A stretch of 64,000 nt of DNA from Crossaster papposus (Eukaryota > Echinodermata > Asteroidea > Velatida > Solasteridae). The notes under the pieces were generated by a model. The model made no database searches, was not told where the DNA came from, and was given only the letters and a program-made list of their open reading frames with translations. The position numbers and the translations under genes were made by a program. Below are positions 24,478-36,761 of the stretch, one piece after another (the first letter of the stretch is position 1; each line of letters begins with the position of its first letter). The DNA lies in contig JBAIAA010000668.1 in assembly GCA_037893245.1 (NCBI GenBank), positions 434,001 through 498,000 on the forward strand, in the 5' to 3' direction.

Positions 24478-24513
24478 AATAAACACATGATGTGGGAACA
24501 AGCCCTCGAGTTA
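24478..24513 (+). repeat. 36-bp spacer no. 35, class A1
   Basis: A allele; 41 monomers left, 62 right. Markers at -131, -44 and +329. Three consecutive units ending ATAATA follow around 24974-25040; spacer 28 has a similar cluster at the same place, one unit of which reads CATAATCA. Confidence 0.97.
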
Positions 24514-26435
24514 AATATGTAAAGGGAAAGAAGTGTGCATAAGAAATATGTAAAGGGAAAGAAGTGTGCATAAGAAATATGTAAAGGGAAAGAAGTGTGC
24601 ATAAGAAATATGTAAAGGGAAAGAAGTGTGCATAAGAAATATGTAAAGGGAAAGAAGTGTGCATAAGAAATATGTAAAGGGAAAGAAGTGTGCATAAGAA
24701 ATATGTAAAGGGAAAGAAGTGTGCATAAGAAATATGTAAAGGGAAAGAAGTGTGCATAAGAAATATGTAAAGGGAAAGAAGTGTGCATAAGAAATATGTA
24801 AAGGGACAGAAGTGTGCATAAGAAATATGTAAAAGGAAAGAAGTGTGCATAAGAAATATGTAAAGGGAAAGAAGTGTGCATAAGAAATATGTAAAAGGAA
24901 AGAAGTGTGCATAAGAAATATGTAAAGGGAAAGAAGTGTGCATAAGAAATATGTAAAGGGAAAGAAGTGTGCATAATAAATATGTAAAGGGAAAGAAGTG
25001 TGCATAATAAATATGTAAAGGGAAAGAAGTGTGCATAATAAATATGTAAAGGGAAAGAAGTGTGTATAAGAAATATGTAAAGGGAAAGAAGTGTGCATAA
25101 GAAATATGTAAAGGGAAAGAAGTGTGCATAAGAAATATGTAAAGGGAAAGAAGTGTGCATAAGAAATATGTAAAGGGAAAGAAGTGTGCATAAGAAATAT
25201 GTAAAGGGAAAGAAGTGTGCATAAGAAATATGTAAAGGGAAAGAAGTGTGCATAAGAAATATGTAAAGGGAAAGAAGTGTGCATAAGAAATATGTAAAGG
25301 GAAATAAGTGTGCATAAGAAATATGTAAAGGGAAAGAAGTGTGCATAAGAAATATGTAAAGGGAAAGAAGTGTGCATAAGAAATATGTAAAGGGAAAGAA
25401 GTGTGCATAAGAAATATGTAAAGGGAAAGAAGTGTGCATAAGAAATATGTAAAGGGAAAGAAGTGTGCATAAGAAATATGTAAAGGGAAAGAAGTGTGCA
25501 TAAGAAATATGTAAAGGGAAAGAAGTGTGCATAAGAAATATGTAAAGGGAAAGAAGTGTGCATAAGAAATATGTAAAGGGAAATAAGTGTGCATAAGAAA
25601 TATGTAAAGGGAAAGAAGTGTGCATAAGAAATATGTAAAGGGAAAGAAGTGTGCATAAGAAATATGTAAAGGGAAAGAAGTGTGCATAAGAAATATGTAA
25701 AGGGAAAGAAGTGTGCATAAGAAATATGTAAAGGGAAAGAAGTGTGCATAAGAAATATGTAAAGGAAAAGAAGTGTGCATAAGAAATATGTAAAGGGAAA
25801 GAAGTGTGCATAAGAAATATGTAAAGGGAAAGAAGTGTGCATAAGAAATATGTAAAGGGAAAGAAGTGTGCATAAGAAATATGTAAAGGGAAAGAAGTGT
25901 GCATAAGAAATATGTAAAGGGAAAGAAGTGTGCATAAGAAATATGTAAAGGGAAAGAAGTGTGCATACGAAATATGTAAAGGGAAAGAAGTGTGCATAAG
26001 AAATATGTAAAGGGAAAGAAGTGTGCATAAGAAATATGTAAAGGGAAAGAAGTGTGCATAAGAAATATGTAAAGGGAAAGAAGTGTGCATAAGAAATATG
26101 TAAAGGGAAAGAAGTGTGCATAAGAAATATGTAAAGGGAAAGAAGTGTGCATAAGAAATATGTAAAGGGAAAGAAGTGTGCATACGAAATATGTAAAGGG
26201 AAAGAAGTGTGCATAAGAAATATGTAAAGGGAAAGAAGTGTGCATAAGAAATATGTAAAGGGAAAGAAGTGTGCATAAGAAATATGTAAAGGGAAAGAAG
26301 TGTGCATAAGAAATATGTAAAGGGAAAGAAGTGTGCATAAGAAATATGTAAAGGGAAAGAAGTGTGCATACGAAATATGTAAAGGGAAAGAAGTTTGCAT
26401 AAGAAATATGTAAAGGGAAAGAAGTGTGCATAAGA

Positions 26436-26471
26436 AATAAACACATGATGTCGGGACAAGCCCTCGAGTTA
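26436..26471 (+). repeat. 36-bp spacer no. 36, class B1
   Basis: B allele; 62 monomers left, 29 right. GTTTGCAT at -41. Confidence 0.97.
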
Positions 26472-27370
26472 AATATGTAAAGGGAAAGAAGTGTGCATAA
26501 GAAATATGTAAAGGGAAAGAAGTGTGCATAAGAAATATGTAAAGGGAAAGAAGTGTGCATAAGAAATATGTAAAGGGAAAGAAGTGTGCATAAGAAATAT
26601 GTAAAGGGAAAGAAGTGTGCATAAGAAATATGTAAAGGGAAATAAGTGTGCATAAGAAATATGTAAAGGGAAATAAGTGTGCATAAGAAATATGTAAAGG
26701 GAAAGAAGTGTGCATAAGAAATATGTAAAGGGAAAGAAGTGTGCATAAGAAATATGTAAAGGGAAAGAAGTGTGCATAAGAAATATGTAAAGGGAAAAAA
26801 GTGTGCATAAGAAATATGTAAAGGGAAAGAAGTGTGCATAAGAAATATGTAAAGGGAAAGAAGTGTGCATAAGAAATATGTAAAGGGAAAGAAGTGTGCA
26901 TACGAAATATGTAAAGGGAAAGAAGTGTGCATAAGAAATATGTAAAGGGAAAGAAGTGTGCATAATAAATATGTAAAGGGAAAAAAGTGTGCATAAGAAA
27001 TATGTAAAGGGAAAGAAGTGTGCATAATAAATATGTAAAGGGAAAGAAGTGTGCATAAGAAATATGTAAAGGGAAAGAAGTGTGCATAAGAAATATGTAA
27101 AGGGAAAGAAGTGTGCATAAGAAATATGTAAAGGGAAAGAAGTGTGCATAAGAAATATGTAAAGGGAAAGAAGTGTGCATAAGAAATATGTAAAGGGAAA
27201 GAAGTGTGCATAAGAAATATGTAAAGGGAAAGAAGTGTGCATAAGAAATATGTAAAGGGAAAGAAGTGTGCATAAGAAATATGTAAAGGGAAAGAAGTGT
27301 GCATAAGAAATATGTAAAGGGAAAGAAGTGTGCATAAGAAATATGTAAAGGGAAAGAAGTGTGCATAAGA

Positions 27371-27406
27371 AATAAACACATGATGTGGGAACAAGCCCTC
27401 GAGTTA
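27371..27406 (+). repeat. 36-bp spacer no. 37, class A2
   Basis: A allele; 29 monomers left, 31 right. GCATCAGA at +94. Confidence 0.97.
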
Positions 27407-28367
27407 AATATGTAAAGGGAAAGAAGTGTGCATAAGAAATATGTAAAGGGAAAGAAGTGTGCATCAGAAATATGTAAAGGGAAAGAAGTGTGCATAAGAA
27501 ATATGTAAAGGGAAAGAAGTGTGCATAAGAAATATGTAAAGGGAAAGAAGTGTGCATAAGAAATATGTAAAGGGAAAGAAGTGTGCATAAGAAATATGTA
27601 AAGAGAAAGAAGTGTGCATAAGAAATATGTAAAGGGAAATAAGTGTGCATAAGAAATATGTAAAGGGAAATAAGTGTGCATAAGAAATATGTAAAGGGAA
27701 AGAAGTGTGCATAAGAAATATGTAAAGGGAAAGAAGTGTGCATAAGAAATATGTAAAGGGAAAGAAGTGTGCATAAGAAATATGTAAAGGGAAAGAAGTG
27801 TGCATAAGAAATATGTAAAGGGAAAGAAGTGTGCATAAGAAATATGTAAAGGGAAAGAAGTGTGCATAAGAAATATGTAAAGGGAAAGAAGTGTGCATAC
27901 GAAATATGTAAAGGGAAAGAAGTGTGCATAAGAAATATATAAAGGGAAAGAAGTGTGCATAAGAAATATGTAAAGGGAAAAAAGTGTGCATAGGAAATAT
28001 GTAAAGGGAAAGAAGTGTGCATAATAAATATGTAAAGGGAAAGAAGTGTGCATAAGAAATATGTAAAGGGAAAGAAGTGTGCATAAGAAATATGTAAAGG
28101 GAAAGAAGTGTGCATAAGAAATATGTAAAGGGAAAGAAGTGTGCATAAGAAATATGTAAAGGGAAAGAAGTGTGCATAAGAAATATGTAAAGGGAAAGAA
28201 GTGTGCATAAGAAATATGTAAAGGGAAAGAAGTGTGCATAAGAAATATGTAAAGGGAAAGAAGTGTGCATAAGAAATATGTAAAGGGAAAGAAGTGTGCA
28301 TAAGAAATATGTAAAGGGAAAGAAGTGTGCATAAGAAATATGTAAAGGGAAAGAAGTGTGCATAAGA

Positions 28368-28403
28368 AATAAACACATGATGTGGGAACAAGCCCTCGAG
28401 TTA
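28368..28403 (+). repeat. 36-bp spacer no. 38, class A2
   Basis: A allele; 31 monomers left, 18 right. GCATCAGA at +94. The next spacer is a B2, so the B1 step found after spacer 31 is missing here. Confidence 0.97.
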
Positions 28404-28961
28404 AATATGTAAAGGGAAAGAAGTGTGCATAAGAAATATGTAAAGGGAAAGAAGTGTGCATCAGAAATATGTAAAGGGAAAGAAGTGTGCATAAGAAATA
28501 TGTAAAGGGAAAGAAGTGTGCATAAGAAATATGTAAAGGGAAAGAAGTGTGCATAAGAAATATGTAAAGGGAAAGAAGTGTGCATAAGAAATATGTAAAG
28601 GGAAAGAAGTGTGCATAAGAAATATGTAAAGGGAAAGAAGTGTGCATAAGAAATATGTAAAGGGAAAGAAGTGTGCATAAGAAATATGTAAAGGGACAGA
28701 AGTGTGCATAAGAAATATGTAAAAGGAAAGAAGTGTGCATAAGAAATATGTAAAGGGAAAGAAGTGTGCATAAGAAATATGTAAAGGGAAAGAAGTGTGC
28801 ATAAGAAATATGTAAAGGGAAAGAAGTGTGCATAATAATCATGTAAAGGGAAAGAAGTGTGCATAAGAAATATGTAAAGGGAAAGAAGTGTGTATAAGAA
28901 ATATGTAAAGGGAAAGAAGTGTGCATAAGAAATATGTAAAGGGAAAGAAGTGTGCATAAGA

Positions 28962-28997
28962 AATAAACACATGATGTCGGGACAAGCCCTCGAGTTA
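28962..28997 (+). repeat. 36-bp spacer no. 39, class B2
   Basis: B allele; 18 monomers left, 5 right. CATAATAATC at -131 but no GTTTGCAT at -289. Confidence 0.97.
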
Positions 28998-29152
28998 AAT
29001 ATGTAAAGGGAAAGAAGTGTGCATAAGAAATATGTGAAGGGAAAGAAGTGTGCATAAGAAATATGTAAAGGGAAAGAAGTGTGCATAAGAAATATGTAAA
29101 GGGAAAGAAGTGTGCATAAGAAATATGTAAAGGGAAAGAAGTGTGCATAAGA

Positions 29153-29188
29153 AATAAACACATGATGTCGGGACAAGCCCTCGAGTTA
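29153..29188 (+). repeat. 36-bp spacer no. 40, class B3
   Basis: B allele; 5 monomers left, 29 right. The block to the A1 copy is 12 units shorter than after spacers 27 and 34. Confidence 0.97.
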
Positions 29189-30087
29189 AATATGTAAAGG
29201 GAAAGAAGTGTGCATAAGAAATATGTAAAGGGAAAGAAGTGTGCATAAGAAATATGTAAAGGGAAAGAAGTGTGCATAAGAAATATGTAAAGGGAAAGAA
29301 GTGTGCATAAGAAATATGTAAAGGGAAAGTAGTGTGCATAAGAAATATGTAAAGGGAAAGAAGTGTGCATAGGAAATATGTAAAGGGAAAGAAGTGTGCG
29401 TAAGAAATATGTAAAGGGAAAGAAGTGTGCATAAGAAATATGTAAAGGGAAAGAAGTGTGCATAAGAAATATGTAAAGGGAAAGAAGTGTGCATAAGAAA
29501 TATATAAAGGGAAAGAAGTGTGCATAAGAAATATGTAAAGGGAAAGAAGTGTGCATAAGAAATATGTAAAGGGAAAGAAGTGTGCATAAGAAATATGTAA
29601 AGGGAAAGAAGTGTGCATAGGAAATATGTAAAGGGAAAGAAGTGTGCATAAGAAATATGTAAAGGGAAAGAAGTGTGCATAAGAAATATGTAAAGGGAAA
29701 GAAGTGTGCATAAGAAATATGTAAAGGGAAAGAAGTGTGCATAAGAAATATGTAAAGGGAAAGAAGTGTGCATAAGAAATATGTAAAGGGAAAGAAGTGT
29801 GCATAAGAAATATGTAAAGGGAAAGAAGTGTGCATAAGAAATATGTAAAGGGAAAGAAGTGTGCATAAGAAATATGTAAAGGGAAAGAAGTGTGCATAAG
29901 AAATATGTAAAGGGAAAGAAGTGTGCATAAGAAATATGTAAAGGGAAAGAAGTGTGAATAAGAAATATGTAAAGGGAAAGAAGTGTGCATAAGAAATATG
30001 TAAAGGGAAAGAAGTGTGCATAAGAAATATGTAAAGGGAAAGAGGTGTGCATAAGAAATATGTAAAGGGAAAGAAGTGTGCATAAGA

Positions 30088-30123
30088 AATAAACACATGA
30101 TGTGGGAACAAGCCCTCGAGTTA
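30088..30123 (+). repeat. 36-bp spacer no. 41, class A1 (truncated block)
   Basis: A allele; 29 monomers left, 10 right. Left markers at -131 and -44 are present, but the +329 GGGACAG unit is lost because spacer 42 follows after 10 units. Confidence 0.97.
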
Positions 30124-30433
30124 AATATGTAAAGGGAAAGAAGTGTGCATAAGAAATATGTAAAGGGAAAGAAGTGTGCATAAGAAATATGTAAAGGGAA
30201 AGAAGTGTGCATAAGAAATATGTAAAGGGAAAGAAGTGTGCATAAGAAATATGTAAAGGGAAAGAAGTGTGCATAAGAAATATGTAAAGGGAAAGAAGTG
30301 TGTATAAGAAATATGTAAAGGGAAAGAAGTGTGCATAAGAAATATGTAAAGGGAAAGAAGTGTGCATAAGAAATATGTAAAGGGAAAGAAGTGTGCATAA
30401 GAAATATGTAAAGGGAAAGAAGTGTGCATAAGA

Positions 30434-30469
30434 AATAAACACATGATGTCGGGACAAGCCCTCGAGTTA
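30434..30469 (+). repeat. 36-bp spacer no. 42, class B2 (variant)
   Basis: B allele; 10 monomers left, 5 right. CATAATAATC is absent; a GTGTATAAG unit sits at -131 instead of -69, so two units next to the spacer differ from other B2 copies. ATGTGAAGG in the second unit after it is kept. Confidence 0.97.
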
Positions 30470-30624
30470 AATATGTAAATGGAAAGAAGTGTGCATAAAA
30501 AATATGTGAAGGGAAAGAAGTGTGCATAAGAAATATGTAAAGGGAAAGAAGTGTGCATAAGAAATATGTAAAGGGAAAGAAGTGTGCATAAGAAATATGT
30601 AAAGGGAAAGAAGTGTGCATAAGA

Positions 30625-30660
30625 AATAAACACATGATGTCGGGACAAGCCCTCGAGTTA
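30625..30660 (+). repeat. 36-bp spacer no. 43, class B3
   Basis: B allele; 5 monomers left, 30 right. Confidence 0.97.
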
Positions 30661-31590
30661 AATATGTAAAGGGAAAGAAGTGTGCATAAGAAATATGTAA
30701 AGGGAAAGAAGTGTGCATAAGAAATATGTAAAGGGAAAGAAGTGTGCATAAGAAATATGTAAAGGGAAAGAAGTGTGCATAAGAAATATGTAAAGGGAAA
30801 GAAGTGTGCATAAGAAATATGTAAAGGGAAAAAAGTGTGCATAGGAAATATGTAAAGGGAAAGAAGTGTGCATACGAAATATGTAAAGGGAAAGAAGTGT
30901 GCATAAGAAATATGTAAAGGGAAAGAAGTGTGCGTAAGAAATATGTAAAGGGAAAGAAATGTGCATAAGAAATATATAAACGGAAAGAAGTGTGCATAAG
31001 AAATATGTAAAGGGAAAGAAGTGTGCATAAGAAATATGTAAAGGGAAAGAAGTGTGCATAAGAAATATGTAAAGGGAAAGAAGTGTGCATAGGAAATATG
31101 TAAAGGGAAAGAAGTGTGCATAAGAAATATGTAAAGGGAAAGAAGTGTGCATAAGAAATATGTAAAGGGAAAGAAGTGTGCATAAGAAATATGTAAAGGG
31201 AAAGAAGTGTGCATAAGAAATATGTAAACGGAAAGAAGTGTGCATAAGAAATATGTAAAGGGAAAGAAGTGTGCATAAGAAATATGTAAAGGGAAAGAAG
31301 TGTGCATAAGAAATATGTAAAGGGAAAGAAGTGTACATAAGAAATATGTAAAGGGAAAGAAGTGTGCATAAGAAATATGTAAAGGGAAAGAAGTGTGCAT
31401 AAGAAATATGTAAAGGGAAAGAAGTGTGCATAAGAAATATGTAAAGGGAAAGAAGTGTGAATAAGAAATATGTAAAGGGAAAGAAGTGTGCATAAGAAAT
31501 ATGTAAAGGGAAAGAAGTGTGCATAAGAAATATGTAAAGGGAAAGAGGTGTGCATAAGAAATATGTAAAGGGAAAGAAGTGTGCATAAGA

Positions 31591-31626
31591 AATAAACACA
31601 TGATGTGGGAACAAGCCCTCGAGTTA
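31591..31626 (+). repeat. 36-bp spacer no. 44, class A1
   Basis: A allele; 30 monomers left, 68 right. Markers at -131 and -44; GGGACAG at +298, one unit closer than in the other copies. Confidence 0.97.
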
Positions 31627-33734
31627 AATATGTAAAGGGAAAGAAGTGTGCATAAGAAATATGTAAAGGGAAATAAGTGTGCATAAGAAATATGTAAAGG
31701 GAAAGAAGTGTGCATAAGAAATATGTAAAGGGAAAGAAGTGTGCATAAGAAATATGTAAAGGGAAAGAAGTGTGCATAAGAAATATGTAAAGGGAAAGAA
31801 GTGTGCATAAGAAATATGTAAAGGGAAAGAAGTGTGCATAAGAAATATGTAAAGGGAAAGAAGTGTGCATAAGAAATATGTAAAGGGACAGAAGTGTGCA
31901 TAAGAAATATGTAAAAGGAAAGAAGTGTGCATAAGAAATATGTAAAGGGAAAGAAGTGTGCATAAGAAATATGTAAAGGGAAAGAAGTGTGCATAAGAAA
32001 TATGTAAAGGGACAGAAGTGTGCATAAGAAATATGTAAAGGGAAAGAAGTGTGCATAATAAATATGTAAAGGGAAAGAAGTGTGCATAAGAAATATGTAA
32101 AGGGAAAGAAGTGTGTATAAGAAATATGTAAAGGGAAAGAAGTGTGCATAAGAAATATGTAAAGGGAAAGAAGTGTGCATAAGAAATATGTAAAGGGAAA
32201 GAAGTGTGCATAAGAAATATGTAAAGGGAAAGAAGTGTGCATAAGAAATATGTAAAGGGAAAGAAGTGTGCATAAGAAATATGTAAAGGGAAAGAAGTGT
32301 GCATAAGAAATATGTAAAGGGAAAGAAGTGTGCATAAGAAATATGTAAAGGGAAAGAAGTGTGCATAAGAAATATGTAAAGGGAAAGAAGTGTGCATAGG
32401 AAATATGTAAAGGGAAAGAAGTGTGCATAAGAAATATGTAAAGGGAAAGAAGTGTGCATAAGAAATATGTAAAGGGAAAGAAGTGTGCATAAGAAATATG
32501 TAAAGGGAAAGAAGTGTGCATAAGAAATATGTAAAGGGAAAGAAGTGTGCATAAGAAATATGTAAAGGGAAAGAAGTGTGCATAAGAAATATGTAAAGGG
32601 AAAGAAGTGTGCATAAGAAATATGTAAATGGAAAGAAGTGTGCATAAGAAATATGTAAAGGGAAAGAAGTGTGCATAAGAAATATGTAAAGGGAAAGAAG
32701 TGTGCATAAGAAATATGTAAAGGGAAAGAAGTGTGCATAAGAAATATGTAAAGGGAAAGAAGTGTGCATAAGAAATATGTAAAGGGAAAGAAGTGTGCAT
32801 AAGAAATATGTAAAGGGAAAGAAGTGTGCATAAGAAATATGTAAAGGGAAAGAAGTGTGCATAAGAAATATGTAAAGGGAAAGAAGTGTGCATAAGAAAT
32901 ATGTAAAGGGAAATAAGTGTGCATAAGAAATATGTAAAGGGAAAGAAGTGTGCATAAGAAATATGTAAAGGGAAAGAAGTGTGCATAAGAAATATGTAAA
33001 GGGAAAGAAGTGTGCATAAGAAATATGTAAAGGGAAAGAAGTGTGCATAAGAAATATGTAAAGGGAAAGAAGTGTGCATAAGAAATATGTAAAGGGAAAG
33101 AAGTGTGCATAAGAAATATGTAAAGGGAAAGAAGTGTGCATAAGAAATATGTAAAGGGAAAGAAGTGTGCATAAGAAATATGTAAAGGGAAAGAAGTGTG
33201 CATAAGAAATATGTAAAGGGACAGAAGTGTGCATAAGAAATATGTAAAGGGAAAGAAGTGTGCATAGGAAATATGTAAAGGAAAAGAAGTGTGCATAAGA
33301 AATATGTAAAGGGAAAGAAGTGTGCATAAGAAATATGTAAAGGGAAAGAAGTGTGCATAAGCAATATGTAAAGGGAAAGAAGTGTGCATAAGAAATATGT
33401 AAAGGGAAAGAAGTGTGCATAAGAAATATGTAAAGGGAAAGAAGTGTGCATAAGAAATATGTAAAGGGAAAGAAGTGTGCATACGAAATATGTAAAGGGA
33501 AAGAAGTGTGCATAAGAAATATGTAAAGGGAAAGAAGTGTGCATAAGAAATATGTAAAGGGAAAGAAGTGTGCATAAGAAATATGTAAAGGGAAAGAAGT
33601 GTGCATAAGAAATATGTAAAGGGAAAGAAGTGTGCATAAGAAATATGTAAAGGGAAAGAAGTGTGCATAAGAAATATGTAAAGGGAAAGAAGTTTGCATA
33701 AGAAATATGTAAAGGGAAAGAAGTGTGCATAAGA

Positions 33735-33770
33735 AATAAACACATGATGTCGGGACAAGCCCTCGAGTTA
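33735..33770 (+). repeat. 36-bp spacer no. 45, class B1
   Basis: B allele; 68 monomers left, 60 right. GTTTGCAT at -41. Confidence 0.97.
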
Positions 33771-34018
33771 AATATGTAAAGGGAAAGAAGTGTGCATAAG
33801 AAATATGTAAAGGGAAAGAAGTGTGTAAAAGAAATATGTAAAGGGAAAGAAGTGTGCATAAGAAATATGTAAAGGGAAAGAAGTGTGCATAAGAAATATG
33901 TAAAGGGAAAGAAGTGTGCATAAGAAATATGTAAAGGGAAAGAAGTGTGCATACGAAATATGTAAAGGGAAAGAAGTGTGCATAAGAAATATGTAAAGGG
34001 AAAGAAGTGTGCATAAGA

Positions 34019-34173
34019 AATATGTAAAGGGAAAGAAGTGTGCATAATAAATATGTAAAGGGAAAGAAGTGTGCATAATAAATATGTAAAGGGAAAGAAG
34101 TGTGCATAATAAATATGTAAAGGGAAAGAAGTGTGCATAATAAATATGTAAAGGGAAAGAAGTGTGCATAATA
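34019..34173. repeat. Five consecutive ATAATA-type monomers
   Basis: Five units in a row end CATAATA instead of CATAAGA. This variant is scattered singly elsewhere, so the run looks like a local tandem amplification of one variant unit. Confidence 0.93.
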
Positions 34174-35475
34174 AATATGTAAAGGGAAAGAAGTGTGCAT
34201 AAGAAATATGTAAAGGGAAAGAAGTGTGCATAAGAAATATGTAAAGGGAAAGAAGTGTGCATAAGAAATATGTAAAGGGAAAGAAGTGTGCATAAGAAAT
34301 ATGTAAAGGGAAAGAAGTGTGCATAAGAAATATGTAAAGGGAAAGAAGTGTGCATAAGAAATATGTAAAGGGAAAGAAGTGTGCATAAGAAATATGTAAA
34401 GGGAAAGAAGTGTGCATAAGAAATATGTAAAGGGAAAGAAGTGTGCATAAGAAATATGTAAAGGGAAAGAAGTGTGCATAAGAAATATGTAAAGGGAAAG
34501 AAGTGTGCATAAGAAATATGTAAAGGGAAAGAAGTGTGCATAAGAAATATGTAAAGGGAAAGAAGTGTGCATAAGAAATATGTAAAGGGAAAGAAGTGTG
34601 CATAAGAAATATGTAAAGGGAAAGAAGTGTGCATAAGAAATATGTAAAGGGAAAGAAGTGTGCATAAGAAATATGTAAAGGGAAAGAAGTGTGCATAAGA
34701 AATATGTAAAGGGAAAGAAGTGTGCATAAGAAATATGTAAAGGGAAAGAAGTGTGCATAAGAAATATGTAAAGGGAAAGAAGTGTGCATAAGAAATATGT
34801 AAAGGGAAAGAAGTGTGCATAAGAAATATGTAAAGGGAAAGAAGTGTGCATAAGAAATATGTAAAGGGAAAGAAGTGTGCATAAGAAATATGTAAAGGGA
34901 AAGAAGTGTGCATAAGAAATATGTAAAGGGAAAGAAGTGTGCATAAGAAATATGTAAAGGGAAAGAAGTGTGCATAAGAAATATGTAAAGGGAAAGAAGT
35001 GTGCATAAGAAATATGTAAAGGGAAAGAAGTGTGCATAAGAAATATGTAAAGGGAAAGAAGTGTGCATAAGAAATATGTAAAGGGAAAGAAGTGTGCATA
35101 AGAAATATGTAAAGGGAAAGAAGTGTGCATAAGAAATATGTAAAGGGAAAGAAGTGTGCATAAGAAATATGTAAAGGGAAAGAAGTGTGCATAAGAAATA
35201 TGTAAAGGGAAAGAAGTGTGCATAAGAAATATGTAAAGGGAAAGAAGTGTGCATAAGAAATATGTAAAGGGAAAGAAGTGTGCATAAGAAATATGTAAAG
35301 GGAAAGAAGTGTGCATAAGAAATATGTAAAGGGAAAGAAGTGTGCATAAGAAATATGTAAAGGGAAAGAAGTGTGCATAAGAAATATGTAAAGGGAAAGA
35401 AGTGTGCATAAGAAATATGTAAAGGGAAAGAAGTGTGCATAAGAAATATGTAAAGGGAAAGAAGTGTGCATAAGA
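34174..35475. repeat. Run of 42 identical consensus monomers
   Basis: I see no base change over 42 consecutive units (1,302 bp). It is the longest variant-free stretch I found, and it starts right after the five-unit ATAATA run. It suggests very recent local amplification; a collapsed or over-polished assembly stretch is the alternative. Confidence 0.88.
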
Positions 35476-35630
35476 AATATGTAAAGGGAAAGAAGTGTGC
35501 ATAATAAATATGTAAAGGGAAAGAAGTGTGCATAAGAAATATGTAAAGGGAAAGAAGTGTGTATAAGAAATATGTAAAGGGAAAGAAGTGTGCATAAGAA
35601 ATATGTAAAGGGAAAGAAGTGTGCATAAGA

Positions 35631-35666
35631 AATAAACACATGATATCGGGACAAGCCCTCGAGTTA
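35631..35666 (+). repeat. 36-bp spacer no. 46, class B2 (unique base change)
   Basis: B allele with one further change: GATATC instead of GATGTC (G to A at position 15). It is the only spacer of 64 with a third variable site. GTGTATAAG is at -69; CATAATAA rather than CATAATAATC is at -131. Sixty monomers left, only 3 right. Confidence 0.96.
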
Positions 35667-35759
35667 AATATGTAAAGGGAAAGAAGTGTGCATAAGAAAT
35701 ATGTGAAGGGAAAGAAGTGTGCATAAGAAATATGTAAAGGGAAAGAAGTGTGCATAAGA

Positions 35760-35795
35760 AATAAACACATGATGTCGGGACAAGCCCTCGAGTTA
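35760..35795 (+). repeat. 36-bp spacer no. 47, class B3
   Basis: B allele; 3 monomers left instead of the usual 5, 30 right. The ATGTGAAGG unit of the pair is kept, so two of the other monomers were lost. Confidence 0.97.
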
Positions 35796-36725
35796 AATAT
35801 GTAAAGGGAAAGAAGTGTGCATAAGAAATATGTAAAGGGAAAGAAGTGTGCATAAGAAATATGTAAAGGGAAAGAAGTGTGCATAAGAAATATGTAAAGG
35901 GAAAGAAGTGTGCATAAGAAATATGTAAAGGGAAAGAAGTGTGCATAAGAAATATGTAAAGGGAAAGAAGTGTGCATAGGAAATATGTAAAGGGAAAGAA
36001 GTGTGCATAAGAAATATGTAAAGGGAAAGAAGTGTGCATAAGAAATATGTAAAGGGAAAGAAGTGTGCATAAGAAATATGTAAAGGGAAAGAAGTGTGCA
36101 TAAGAAATATGTAAAGGGAAAGAAGTGTGCATAAGAAATATGTAAAGGGAAAGAAGTGTGCATAAGAAATATGTAAAGGGAAAGAAGTGTGCATAAGAAA
36201 TATGTAAAGGGAAAGAAGTGTGCATAGGAAATATGTAAAGGGAAAGAAGTGTGCATAAGAAATATGTAAAGGGAAAGAAGTGTGCATAAGAAATATGTAA
36301 AGGGAAAGAAGTGTGCATAAGAAATATGTAAAGGGAAAGAAGTGTGCATAAGAAATATGTAAAGGGAAAGAAGTGTGCATAAGAAATATGTAAAGGGAAA
36401 GAAGTGTGCATAAGAAATATGTAAAGGGAAAGAAGTGTGCATAAGAAATATGTAAAGGGAAAGAAGTGTGCATAAGAAATATGTAAAGGGAAAGAAGTGT
36501 GCATAAGAAATATGTAAAGGGAAAGAAGTGTGCATAAGAAATATGTAAAGGGAAAGAAGTGTGCATAAGAAATATGTAAAGGGAAAGAAGTGTGCATAAG
36601 AAATATGTAAAGGGAAAGAAGTGTGCATAAGAAATATGTAAAGGGAAAGAAGTGTGCATAAGAAATATGTAAAGGGAAAGAAGTTTGCATAAGAAATATG
36701 TAAAGGGAAAGAGGTGTGCATAAGA

Positions 36726-36761
36726 AATAAACACATGATGTCGGGACAAGCCCTCGAGTTA
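36726..36761 (+). repeat. 36-bp spacer no. 48, class B1
   Basis: B allele; 30 monomers left, 134 right. GTTTGCAT at -41, and a GAGGTG unit at -13 directly against the spacer, a mark otherwise seen at -44 of A1 copies. Confidence 0.97.

Larger units (their letters stand above)
22980..24513. repeat. Higher-order block, copy 2 (offset 7,290 bp)
   Basis: Spacers 33, 34 and 35 with 5 and 41 monomers between them, matching 15690-17223 at an offset of exactly 7,290. The parallel continues right with small drift: A1-62-B1-29-A2-31-A2 here against 63, 30 and 31 after copy 1. Confidence 0.92.
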
